DNA from: Diplonema papillatum
Taxonomy: Eukaryota > Euglenozoa > Diplonemea > Diplonemida > Diplonemidae
DNA length: 64,000 nt
Reading direction: 5' to 3'
Assembly: GCA_030068145.1 (NCBI GenBank)
Contig: JAPJBO010000284.1
Location: 124,001 to 188,000, forward strand
The position numbers and the translations under genes were made by a program. Below the pieces are notes generated by a model. That model was not told where the DNA came from and ran no database searches. It saw only the letters and a list, made by a program, of their open reading frames with translations. How positions within the stretch are numbered: position 1 is the stretch's first letter; every line of letters begins with the position of its first letter. Below are positions 1 through 10,300 of the stretch, one piece after another.

Positions 1-1304
1 TCGTCGAAGTTCACCCCCGCCGCCCCGCCCTGCGGCGCCGCATTCGCGCACCCCGCTGAACCCGAGCGAGCATTCCCCTCCTCCTGCTGGGGCCTCGCCC
101 GGGCCTGCCCCGCCGCAGCCTTCCCGTTCGCGGACAGCGGCCGCTTCTCGTGCACTCCATTGCCGCTGCTGTTGCTGATACCGCTGTGCTGCCGGGCGGA
201 CGTCGTCCTCCCGGCCGCCGCCTGGTTGGCCGGGGGCGTTGGGTCCCGGTTGGGGGAGATGATCGGGTCGACCGGCGGGCCCGCGTCGTTGGCCAGCGAG
301 TGGTAGACCTTGTGGATCCACCCCGCGACTTCGCCGGCTTCGGAGCTGGCGGCCCGCATTTCGTCGATGGAGAGGTCGGCGTCGTGGACGAACTCCTTCA
401 TCTCGTCGACGACCGCCTCCGGGACGCTGGCCTCGGCGAAATTCTGCACCTGCGTCAAGAAGTACGCCGAGCCCATGATCTCCTTCGCCCCGGACCACGT
501 GGTCTCGTCGTAGCCGAACATCTTCAGCGCGAGGAACACGGCGGCCTGCACGTTCTCAGGCGGGTACCGAAATGTCCTCAGCCTTTTAACCAACTGGACG
601 TCCAGCGTCGGCGAGTGATGCCGCTTCCAGAACGTGGCAGTGCCCGCGGCGGTGGACGAGTGGCCGAGGCCGCTGTGGTGGCTGGTGGTCGTGCTGTTCA
701 GTCCGGCGCCCCGCGGGAGCTGCCCGAGGGAGATCTGCGAGAGGTCCAAGTACGGGAAGAGGCAGCTCGGGTCGGCTTCTTCGAGCGTGCGCATGATGCC
801 TTGGGCTTGCTGGATGCGCAGCTGCCGCACGCAGCTGCCGACAGCGGACTTGCACGAGGCGCGGTCGGCCTGCACGTGGTTGCTGCTCCTTTTCCCAAGA
901 ACCTGGTACCTCTGCGACTCGCGGATGGCCTTCTCGCAGAGCCGCAGCGTCGTACTCGCGATGACGTACTGCCTCCCCGCGGGGCCGCCAGGGTTGTGCC
1001 GCGCAGCCTCGGCAAGCTTCTGCGACAGCTGCGCGAGGGCCTCCGAATACGGCCGCAAAATGCGCACCAGCAGTTCGAACTCGTCGGATCCCCCGGGTGC
1101 GTCCGCCTCGCTGGATTCCAGCGCCTTCAGCAGCCGGGCTTTCGGGCCCAGCGGGAGCACGAGGGCGATCGTGCCTTTGCCGAGCCGCAGGTCCTCCATC
1201 GTGTGCATCCCGTGCGACGCGAGCGCATCGCGGTACTTCTCCAAGCCGAGCTTCGACAGAAACAGGTCGACCTCCGAAAGCCGGCGGTTGGCATCTCTTC
1301 CCAT
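1..1304 (-). CDS. SAM-domain protein with dynein-stalk-like helical region (3' end outside window)
   Basis: I translated the minus strand by hand: an uninterrupted frame starts at the ATG at 1304 and stays open for 434 codons to the left edge, so the C-terminus is missing. Residues about 10-62 read as a sterile alpha motif (VDLFLSKLGLEKYRDAL, then IALVLPLGPKARLLKAL). Residues about 73-195 are helical and unassigned. Residues about 236-336 (VQAAVFLALKMFGYDETTW, then EVAGWIHKVYHSL) resemble the helices flanking the microtubule-binding stalk of dynein heavy chains: a P-x-x-V start, a central TW and a WI/WV near the end. The tail from about residue 340 is Pro/Ser/Gln-rich and probably disordered. 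No AAA domains are visible, so this is not a dynein motor. A cytoskeletal or ciliary scaffold role is inference. The plus-strand frame across the same DNA is Arg/Leu-rich antisense. Confidence 0.75.
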   Translation of the reverse strand, partial: MGRDANRRLSEVDLFLSKLGLEKYRDALASHGMHTMEDLRLGKGTIALVLPLGPKARLLKALESSEADAPGGSDEFELLVRILRPYSEALAQLSQKLAEAARHNPGGPAGRQYVIASTTLRLCEKAIRESQRYQVLGKRSSNHVQADRASCKSAVGSCVRQLRIQQAQGIMRTLEEADPSCLFPYLDLSQISLGQLPRGAGLNSTTTSHHSGLGHSSTAAGTATFWKRHHSPTLDVQLVKRLRTFRYPPENVQAAVFLALKMFGYDETTWSGAKEIMGSAYFLTQVQNFAEASVPEAVVDEMKEFVHDADLSIDEMRAASSEAGEVAGWIHKVYHSLANDAGPPVDPIISPNRDPTPPANQAAAGRTTSARQHSGISNSSGNGVHEKRPLSANGKAAAGQARARPQQEEGNARSGSAGCANAAPQGGAAGVNFD

Positions 1305-3540
1305 GCGACGCGGTGCTCGCCTGGGTCCCCGGGGGCCTTTTTTTCCGGCGCTCTGCTCTCCCCTTTGCCCCCTTTACAATGGTGTTAGGGTTTTTAGAGT
1401 TAAAGTTCGCTTGAAGTTCCGGGGGTTCAGGGTCTCCGTCTGGCCGTTGTCAACTGGGGTCTCTTAAAGCAAGAAAGGGCTGTGGAGTGCGGGTTGTATA
1501 CTAGGTGTACACTTTCGTTCTGGGTTGTGGCTAGCTTTTTAACAGACCGTCGAAGGCAAGGGGCGTCGTGCTGGCCTTGCAAGTACTTTCGCTTCGCTCA
1601 TAGAAAGCAAACAAGCGACCAACGCGTGTTTTCGCACCGTCCAAACGGAACGTAGTCTTCACAAGGCGACGCGACCTGCCCGCAAAAACCGTACACCGCG
1701 AGAGTGGGAGAAAGTAGAAGAGGGAAACTAGAGTTTTCGTTGACCGCACTACCCTGAGCCCAAATCCTGGACGTGGTTTCGGGTGGCAAATTTGGCAAAT
1801 GATCATGATCAGAAGGTCCTACGTGGGCGGTTCAGCTTCACACATTGCATGTGGCTAAAACAAAAAACTACAGGTACAGTGTACTGCGTATCGGGCTGCA
1901 GGACTAGCCGGTTGGTGAGTGGACTAGATCGCTAGGCTGTTCTCTTTCAAGACGACACACTTTGCGTGCGGCAAGGGTTCTTGACTTGAGAGACCTCCGT
2001 CTCCCGGAACCGCCTCTGATGACGACAGGGTTGCCGCCCACGCCGCGAAGCTTACTTTCACCTTCTACTTGTAGCAGTTCGCCTTGTTCTCACGGCACAA
2101 AGTCTACCACTATTTACTCAACTGCAATCACATCCGATGACACCGCAGGGGGTTCCCCCCCTGGATAGGATGCGCCGGTTTATTTCGAGTCCGACGGCGA
2201 CACCACGTCTGCCGTTGTTGTGGGTTTGGATGGAGTCTGAAGGAATGCAGGATTTGGCAGCAGCAGCGACTGTCCAAAGCCTCTTCTAGTTTCTGTGTTC
2301 ACCTACAGTCTAGTATCACCACAAATTCAAGCATTCTGAGAGCGAAGGAAACGTCAAGAAACGGTGGGCCGGCAACGGGCGTAGCTACGAATCGGAATTT
2401 GAACGGTGGCGACAGGAATACGTTAACCAGCAACAAACCGCTCGCGTCAAACGCCGGGCCGTTCACACGTGGAGCAGAAAGATTCTCGGGGAGGGGCCGC
2501 CCGTGCTTCCTCCGACGGAGGCTAGAAGAGAGCCACCAACGCTCCAGACAGGTCTGTTTGTTGAGCGCCGATACCCGTTCCCCGCCTTCCCCTTCTTAGA
2601 GTGGGTTTTTTTTGATTTCTTTTTGCAGCTGGCGGCCTCCTCAAGTACTTCCCTCAAAGCAGGTGCTTAATCAAACAAAACTGAGAAGAAAGTAGGAGTT
2701 GAACTTGATGCGGTTTTCGGGTTTTCTCCTTGCTCTCCCTCTCTCCCTCTCCTCTTGCACGCAGCGAAACCCTTCAGTTCCCGGTGGGTCGGTGAAAAGG
2801 AGCTGGATCTACAAACGTCGCCTAGTCATTCGCACGTTCGGGCTCGGGGGATACAAAAAATTGACCCTTTGCGCGTACGTGTTCCCAGACAAAGAAGAGC
2901 AGACACGCTGAGCGGCGACAACCCGAAGCAAAATGGCTGGGGGGGCAGAAATCCTGTATAAACCCCTGGCGAGAGGGAAAATTTTCTTGTTTAAAAAAAT
3001 TGTTGGTGTCTGTCAAAGCGACCTTTTCCGAGAGAAAGAGAGAGATAGAGAGAGACGAGTCGGAGTGCCGTGTCCTGTCTCTTCACTTCTCTCCCCGTAC
3101 CTCTGCGGAGGGCGTAAGTCGTTTCGGAAGCACGATGCGGGCCGCGGTTCTGGTACCTTGGGTGATGGGGCGCCGCCGTTGTAGACACTGCTGGCGGGAG
3201 ACGTTCTGGCACGCGGCGGGTGAGTTCGTCCTGCGGGTGTGTCGACAAGCGGAACACCGAGAGTTGTGGGACACGATGCTGGGCGCGACTTTTTGCTTCC
3301 TCTATAGCTGAGAAACCCTTGCTTGGATTCGGGCGCTGAACTTGTCGCCAAAGAACGAGCTTCCCTCTCCTCAAGCTCTATCCCACAGCCAATCGGTAGC
3401 AACGACGGGCGGTGTGCACAAACGGCAGCACACCGTCGTTCCAAGTACGTCCTCAAACCGTCTCCCCCCAGCAAGGGGAAGACCCCAGGAGTTCGCGGCA
3501 AGTGATACGCAAGCGAACCGCAGAATGTAGGCCGCCGAGC
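1305..3540. other. Intergenic, no supported gene
   Basis: No conserved protein was recognised. A block at about 1385-1440 (AGTTAAAGTTCGCTTGAAG and following) has a diverged relative at about 25990-26045. The end of a poly(A)-tailed repeat lies at about 2625-2680. A purine-rich block at 3030-3180 belongs to a family listed separately. Confidence 0.5.
3030..3180 (+). repeat. Dispersed repeat, GAGACGAGTTAGAGTG family
   Basis: A purine-rich start (GAGAGAGACGAG), then AGAGTGC, then about 60 bases later CGGCGGGCGTAAGTCG. Related blocks lie at 6605-6740, 40155-40260, 41308-41400, 48384-48490 and, for the second half only, 59190-59340. All are on the plus strand. After the shared part the copies at 3140-3200 and 59250-59345 both continue with GC-rich, coding-like but disrupted sequence, so the family may carry a captured or decayed coding segment. 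Confidence 0.55.
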
Positions 3541-3549
3541 GGCACGCGC

Positions 3550-3690
3550 CGACCTGAAGGGGACTGCGCGACTTACAGCGCGTGGAAGAGAGGAGCCAAT
3601 AGCAGGTCTGCGATGCTCCTAAATGTCCCAGGATGCGCACTACACTCGACGCATTAAATATGGTGTGAGAGCCTTCCGCCTCACGGCGAG
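3550..3690 (+). repeat. Copy 1 of the ~180-bp element-end repeat
   Basis: Shares GGGGACTGCGCG, CCAATAGCAGGTCTG, GATGCTCCTAAATGTCC and GAGAGCCTTCC in the same order with 26855-27045 and 35436-35620. The last copy is the 3' end of the tyrosine-recombinase element, so this copy is probably a detached or truncated element end. Confidence 0.7.
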
Positions 3691-4041
3691 CACGACCGAA
3701 GGCGTGCGCTACGCTGCTGGCTCGGGGCCTATATATCTAAAGTATTGTTTCGGGGTGAAATGCCTCCATTTTATATCCACCACGCCGCGCAGTATTCCGG
3801 CACAGGAAATCGGCAAACAAGCAGCGCAATGAAGGCATTCATTTTCTTGTTCACTAACTTGTTGTTGGCGTTGCTGGGGGTGGGACGCGGGTGGTTTGTT
3901 TTGCGTTGTTGTTGTTGTTGTTTTTTTTTTTTTTTGTATTCTACGTGGACCTTTCTTTCATTTTTTTAAAGGGAGGGGCGCTTTGCTGCCGTGATAGACG
4001 CCACTTCTTTCGAAGAGTCGAGGGGGCTGGGTCCAGGGTGG

Positions 4042-4437
4042 ATTGCAAGAACGTGCTTGAAATGGATATGTGCTCAACACCGCACTGGTCCCGTCTGCGC
4101 CGTGTTTCGGTCCTTTAAGCCACGGACACATGAGGCGGACCATCATCAGCGCGGAACCTGAGTGTCTGCAGACAGGACTGCGGTGTGAGTCTGGTTTGTC
4201 AGGCGGCTGTTCGTAGCTCGTCACAGCCAGGATCACCCGTGCTACTAGAGCACAGGCGAATCCGTCACGGAGAAGGCCCCTACAACCGTGTCTGAGCAAT
4301 TAGTTAAAAAACTCAGAGCACTCGCCCTGATTGTGACTGCAAATCGCTAGGCAGCACTGACTTGTCTTCTTTTTACGGTGGCAATCTGCGAAGTAAACTC
4401 CGCAGAGCACAGTGGACATGGGGTTGCCGTGTGCAGG
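4042..4437 (+). repeat. ~397-bp dispersed repeat, copy 1, inside 30-bp direct repeats
   Basis: Nearly identical to 30798-31195, from ATTGCAAGAACGTGCTTG to GGGTTGCCGTGTGCAG, with only scattered substitutions. This copy lies between two identical 30-base sequences (4012-4041 and 4438-4467, beginning GAAGAGTCGAGGGGG and ending GGTCCAGGGTGG). No long frame or terminal inverted repeat was seen. A diverged relative may be present at 33440-33530. Confidence 0.8.
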
Positions 4438-4694
4438 GAAGAGTCGAGGGGGCTGGGTCCAGGGTGGGGGGGGAATTTTAGTTTGATGTTTAGGCAACAC
4501 TGTGTCTCTGACTTGCAGGCAAGGGGGAGGGACAGTGTCGGAAATAGGTTGCCGACTGTTCAAGACCGCGGGCAAAGGCGGGGTTTCGGCTTGCGCCCCG
4601 CTGTGCCGGGACCGACTTCCTGCTGGTACTCTCGCCAGGGTGCGGCGGGCAGCCTAGTACGCGGTTGCAACCGACACGAGTTGCACCGCGAGAT

Positions 4695-4885
4695 TAGTTG
4701 AGTTGCAGCTCTTGACAAAGAGAGATGGAAAAAGGTGTTTTTATTCTTCGCTTTTTCTCACGAACGGGGGGGGTCGGTCCTGCTTTTGGCTTTGTAGGTT
4801 CTCCCGACTCCCCAATTCGTGGTTAGCACAAACCCAAGAGGTCTAGTCAACTATTCCCTGCAGTATTAGCATACTTTCAACAAAA
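4695..4885 (+). repeat. ~185-bp dispersed repeat, copy 1
   Basis: Begins TAGTTGAGTTGCAGCTC and runs through CCCGACTCCCCAATTCGTGG to CATACTTTCAACAAAAA. A close match in the same orientation lies at 32402-32584. Confidence 0.75.
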
Positions 4886-5282
4886 AGCGCGCCAAAAGTG
4901 CCCCGCCCGGAGACGCGCGGCGAAAGGCTGGCGGTGGTGTGGTGTACTCACATCAGACAACGCAGCAATATGCCACTGCACACAAGAGCCGGCATGGCAC
5001 CCGTCAGTCGTATCTGCCAGCCCTTTGATGTGTACAGAGCTCTACTTTTCTTCCCTGATGAAATCCAACACCCACGGGTCGAAGCCCGCGAGGCATGCTT
5101 GCATGATTTCGGACCGTGACGGCCACAGGAAGTCTGGAGGGACCAAGTGCCACAACTGGTTTCATGAGCGTATCCAGGACCGGGGCAAATCCCTTTCTTG
5201 TCGTTTTGATTGAAGCTGGCCGTCGCGGGCCTGCTGAAGACACGAGTGCAATTTTGAATCTCCGCCTCACTTCTCAAAAACC

Positions 5283-5480
5283 CTCGAGGGACTGCCTTCT
5301 GCTTATTTCGATGGAGGGAGGAACCAATACGACTACAAAGTGATTTCTTGCTGAACGCTTACGCCGGGCACGAACCCCAGATGGACCTGTGTTTCGTGTG
5401 GGCTGCGGCACATCCACTGCGCAACTGGCAGCCTCCTCAAGTATTTCTAGAAAGCGGGCGTTTATACAAAAAAACTTTCA
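5283..5480 (+). repeat. Poly(A)-tailed SINE-like repeat, copy 1
   Basis: Begins CTCGAGGGACTGCC, contains GCTGAACGCTTACGCCGG and GTTTCGTGTGGGCTG, and ends GCGGGCGTTTATACAAAAAA. The same modules occur in order at 19870-20147, 27085-27317 and 32640-32815. An A-rich 3' end and no ORF suggest a short non-autonomous retroposon; no pol III A/B boxes were identified. Confidence 0.55.
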
Positions 5481-6604
5481 CTCGAAAAAGAAATGACGGT
5501 GCACCGGATGGTTGTGTCAACCCGACAGGCGACGAGAGGTTTGAGACTGCCACTCGAGTAAAAATCGAGTGAATTGAGCGGAATCGTAGGAAGTTGCATT
5601 TTTCGCTAGCACTGGGTGTCTATTTCGCCATGCGACGAGCCTTCGTGCTCAGGTAGTGTGAAGCCCGGCCTAAAGGCGAGTCGCGAGTCCAGAGCGAAGA
5701 ACGGACGTTGTTTCCTGTACTGGCAATTTCGTCACCGGCTTCTTTCTGCCTTTTCACGTGAAACCCGTTGTTTCCGGGAATGTTTCCTTCGCAGCAACTA
5801 GTTCAATATTCTCGTCCTCGTCGTGCGCTTTTGCGGTCGACACGAACCGACCGACAATGATCTTCTCAGTTCCATCGTGGCCCCTCAGTATACGGAAAGC
5901 AAAGGGGGGCGGGGTTGGGTAAGCAAGAGCGAGCGCGGTCGTGTGAGGGAGAGACGTCCTGTCTGCTGCTGCATGGGGATGAGTCGGTCAATAATAACCC
6001 TTTTACGGACGAGAGACACATGCGCAACCCTGCTGGTATTCGGACACTGCGTCTTCAGGGTGAACTCAACACTTGCCGCTGATGATGGAAGTGTCACGAT
6101 GTGCCAATGCGCCTCAGGTTGCTCATTTGTCAAAAAGAAAAAGGCCACGATTTACGCAAACAGGACGCTTCGACAAGAGTAGAAGAATGGTGGCCCCGCA
6201 AGCAAGAAGACCACGCGGAAGTCTGGGCCTACTTTGGGAGCACCGGACAGGGCCAGAGGGCTTCGTTCCACCACTCTAGCATCATTCCGGAACTTAAAGG
6301 AATTGTTGATTGACTCGTGTCGTAAGAGTTAGCCGGTGTATGGGAACCGACCCCTGGGCGGAGGGTGCTAGGAGAAAAAACTCAACCGAACGCCCGGGCA
6401 GAACGCTGCCTTTCAGGCTGTGCGGCGCTAGCACCGCACATGAGCATATTGAAAAGAAAGACGTCCACTCTCACCAAAAAGAGGGAGACGGAGAGGGAGA
6501 CGACAACGATCAGGGCACCACGCAGTACAACTCACTGAAAAGCTTCATTCTCATGCTTCTTCTTCGATTCGACTTCCTGGCACGCAGTGGGCATGCGTCA
6601 AGGA

Positions 6605-6740
6605 CGAGAGAGAGAGACGAGTTAGAGTGCAGGGACCACTTCTCCAAGGAGCTTCGGTCGCCTCACTACTACTACCCCACCCTACTGTGGCGGGGGTAAT
6701 TCGTTTCGTCGGAGGCGCGCGCACGATGTGGCGCCGATGC
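6605..6740 (+). repeat. Dispersed repeat, GAGACGAGTTAGAGTG family
   Basis: Same family as 3030-3180: a GAGAGAGAGACGAGTTAG start and a TGGCGGGGGTAATTCG block near the end. Confidence 0.5.
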
Positions 6741-6959
6741 TGCACGCACGAAATGGAGTCGATCGCACGCGCAAGGGGCGCAAAGCAGAGGGGAACCTGC
6801 GGCAGTCAAGCGACGAACCAAGTTGAATGCCGAGCGGGGCAGCCGCACTGGAGTGTCGCAGCTAGAAATGCCGGTTCCCGGCGAACATCCTAAGAATTGC
6901 GGAGCGAGCCCGCTTTTTGGTAAAGGGGGATTGCAAGAACGTGGTATGTGTTTTGGTAA

Positions 6960-7105
6960 AGGGTCGAATAATGACACCTGTTTTATTATTCGATTTGTCG
7001 AATACTAAAAAATAGTTCCGGGTAGCCGAACAGTAGCAGGATCAAATAGTGGGAGTGTTTTTAGACAACCAGACGTGTGTCGAATAACTGTTAGTATTCG
7101 ACCCT
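6960..7105. mobile_element. Short palindromic element with 11-bp terminal inverted repeats
   Basis: Perfect inverted ends AGGGTCGAATA (6960-6970) and TATTCGACCCT (7095-7105). Inside are a further hairpin (TCGAATAAT against ATTATTCGA, 6963-6992) and the pair TCGAATACTA / TAGTATTCGA. It is 146 bp with no coding capacity. I see no convincing target-site duplication, so the superfamily is unknown. Confidence 0.55.
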
Positions 7106-7386
7106 CCCCCCCCTTACGACTGAACACAGTACCAAAAACGCTTGAGCGTCGAGTTACCCAGCAATATTCACGCACGTAACCCGGACTGAGACGAGAGGCG
7201 GCGGTATACGCTACTCAAAGGACAACACCAAGCCAGCGAGTCGCCCGGGTTCTTCCTGCTTCAATAAAGCCGACTTCCAATCGGGTCGCAGAGCTACTTA
7301 GGAAACTTGACAAGGCAGCTGTTCGCTGCTCTACTCAAATTCGAGATAGGGTCTAGAGCAATCGTGAAACAAGTGTGGTGTGCAGG

Positions 7387-10300
7387 CTACTTGGAGGACT
7401 TCTGCGGCCTCGACGAATTCACCGGACCCTCGGCCCTCAGACGCGTACCGTTCGAGTTCCTGCGCCCGGATGCCGCGAACGGCGCGCTGCCCGTGCTGCG
7501 CTGGTGGAGGGGCGACGGCTGCGCCTGCGGCTGCTGGTTTACCTTGAAGTATGCCTTCGAGTCGAGGGGCCCCGACGTCGGGTTCAACCCCTTCTGCCGC
7601 CCGAGGTCGGAGAGCACGGGGCATCGCTGGACGCTCTTCTGCAGGCGGTCTTGCAATGACGTGCGGTCAAGCGCTTGGGACTTCGGGCTCGTAACCTTCG
7701 CGGAAGAACGGTTCGGCCACCCCACCCACTCGACCGCGTCCGGGCTGATACCAACGCTGTGGGTGTGAATGTGATGTGAGCGCGTATGTGAGGGCCGAGA
7801 AACTCCGTCGACTACTCACTCCTGCAGTAGGAGGATGCTGCTACTGCAGGTTTCACTGGCATATAGAAAAGGGGGAAAGCAAGGGTCTAACGTATGATGG
7901 GGTAGCCCCCCGAGATAGCCACCATGTGTGAGAGAATATGCTATCCCACCCGCCCAGCCAGCCCAAAGGAACCTGATGAACGTTCGTAACGTCTTGTGGA
8001 ATTTCCTCGATGAATCGCTAGAGTTCGAGCAGGAGTACGGATGCGGCTACGAGTGCAAAGCAGTGTCTGAGTATGTGTGAGTGAGTGCGAGCGTTGTCTG
8101 AGTATGCATAAGTGCGAGCGAGTGCGACAATGGAAAACAACATACTAGTCGGGTTCATGGCGCAGAGGGAGCGGCTTTACCTGCAGCTGTGAGATGGCGA
8201 GGACGGTCTTCTGGCTATCGGAGAAGGTGCTGGGGGTTTGCTCCGAGTTGACGCTCGCGACGGGAGACGTCGCCGACGACAGGCTGATCGGGGCCAGGGC
8301 GCCCGTGCGCTTGTGCGCGCCGCCGAGCGACAGGCGGTCGGGGGATATCGGGGAGTTGATCGGCGGCGACGGGGGCGAAGCCGGCGCGGGCGGCACGGCC
8401 CCCGCTGGCAGCAGGACTCGCGCGTGCGGCGGGCAGCCGACCGAAGGCTCGCCCGCGCGCCCGACGGTGACCGGAAGCGCCGCTTGCTGCTCGGGCAGCA
8501 CGGGTTGCTCGCCCACGAACGTAACGGTCGGAACAGTAGCGACAGTTGGAACTGTCGGCGGCGGCGGCAGCTGGTCGGCGCGCCTCGCAGAGGCAGCCTT
8601 GTCTTCCTCGTCATCCTTGTCGTACTGCGTCGACGTGCGGAGGATCGACGAACTCCTTGCAGGCAAGCCGCGTATGGGGCCGATGTCCGGACTGCATAAT
8701 GTCCGGCGGGTATGCTTTTGCTCCGGTGTGGCTGCGACGGGGTCTCCTTCCGTGTTAGACCACGCGGACTCGACGTCTGCGCCCCGCATCAAGTCCTGCT
8801 CGGGCGGGGAGCTGCCGCCCTCCGACTCGTGGAGGCCGCCACCTTGGATAAGCGACATGCGGCGCACGTGCAGCTCGCCGTCCGGAGACCCCCGCCGCTG
8901 GGCCTGCTGCAGCTGCAGCTGCTGCTGCTGCAGCGCCTCGCGCGGGGCGCGCCGGCCGGCTTCGAGGGTCCCGTCGACGAACTCGACGACAGACTGCCCG
9001 CGCCGCAGGCTCTGCACGTTCGTGCCGCTGCGCACCGACGTTTTTCGCCGCAGCTCCCCGGGCTTCGCCTCCCGGTCCCGCGAGCGGACGCCTCTCGGCG
9101 ACGGCCCAGGCGAGCTGGCGAAGCTCAAAGCGGGCGACTGGTAGTAATTTGTTGTGGATTCGTGAATATCCAGGGCGGGAGGGGAGGTCGAACGCCAGTG
9201 TTTTTGACAGGCGCGGGTGTTCATTTGGATGATACTCGGAGGGGCCTCTAATTCGAACGAGGAATTCTGATTAGCCTGCACAAGACATTGCAGGGCAACA
9301 CGCAAACCCGCAAATCCGGTTTGCGGGTATGTGTTGTCTGCCGAAGCAGCCGGAGACAGCAGGCGCAGGGGGCAGGTCTTGTTTTACTTTTCTCTTCTTC
9401 ATGAGACCCGCCCCCCGACTGTCCAATCACGGTCGCGAAAGGTTTGTACCCTATAGTGTTGGTACCAAACAAAAGAAAATACCGGTTGTGGCGTGTTCGG
9501 CCCCGAGCCCTGCGGCGCGTCGTCGAGGAGCTTCTCGTGTTGGAAGGCGATCACGGACGGGAAGCGCTGCTTCCTGCGCCGCGGGGTGACCGGCTCGTAC
9601 TGCTCGGGCTCAGCGGCGCCGGCTAGACGAGTCTGCGCGAAGATGGACGCGGTTGTGTAGCCGTTGAGCACCACGGAGCAGCCGATCAGCCGGTTGACGT
9701 CTGCGACGGTTCCGCTCTTCCAGTCGCCGTCGTCGGCGTCCCGCACCTCGACGCTGTCCCCGGTGCTGAAGTCCTGCCGGCCGGACAGCGGCGCGACGAA
9801 CACCGGCACCGCGATGTCCGAGATCAGGCAGAAGTTCCCGCCCTTCCTGCACTGCTTCGCCAACTGCCTGGCCACCTCAATGGACCCTCCTATGGCAGTC
9901 GTGAACCGGCGGCGTTCCCCAGCAACCACGCCGTTGAACAGCTCCCCGGTGGCGACACCGATGTGCGCTTTCATCGATGTCCCCCTCAACCTGTGGTGCA
10001 GGAGGTTCGCGAAGCGAATGGCTTGCGTGCTGTGCGACTTGCACCGCTTCCCTGCGTTCCACGTCACGATGATCATGTTCCCAAAGGCGACGGCTATGGT
10101 GCCCTCGGTTCTCTCAGCCGAGAACTCAACTGCCGCGAGGAGAGACCCGAGTATGGACAGCGTTTCCTGCACGCGGCGAAGCGGAAGGTTGAGCTCGATG
10201 AACGCAATGGTGGCTTTGACCGCTCGCAGGTTGGTCCGCATCGTGCAGCGGCGGTTGTCCAAACTGAACGAGACGGACCCTTGCTTCGCGAAACCGCCGG

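Noticed and set aside
150-1388. Long plus-strand frame over the SAM gene
   Set aside because: Arg/Val/Leu-rich antisense-type composition with no motif; the minus strand encodes recognisable domains.
7307-7768. Plus-strand 153-codon frame opposite cyclase exon 3
   Set aside because: The minus strand gives a phase-consistent exon with a good acceptor; the plus frame has no recognisable content.
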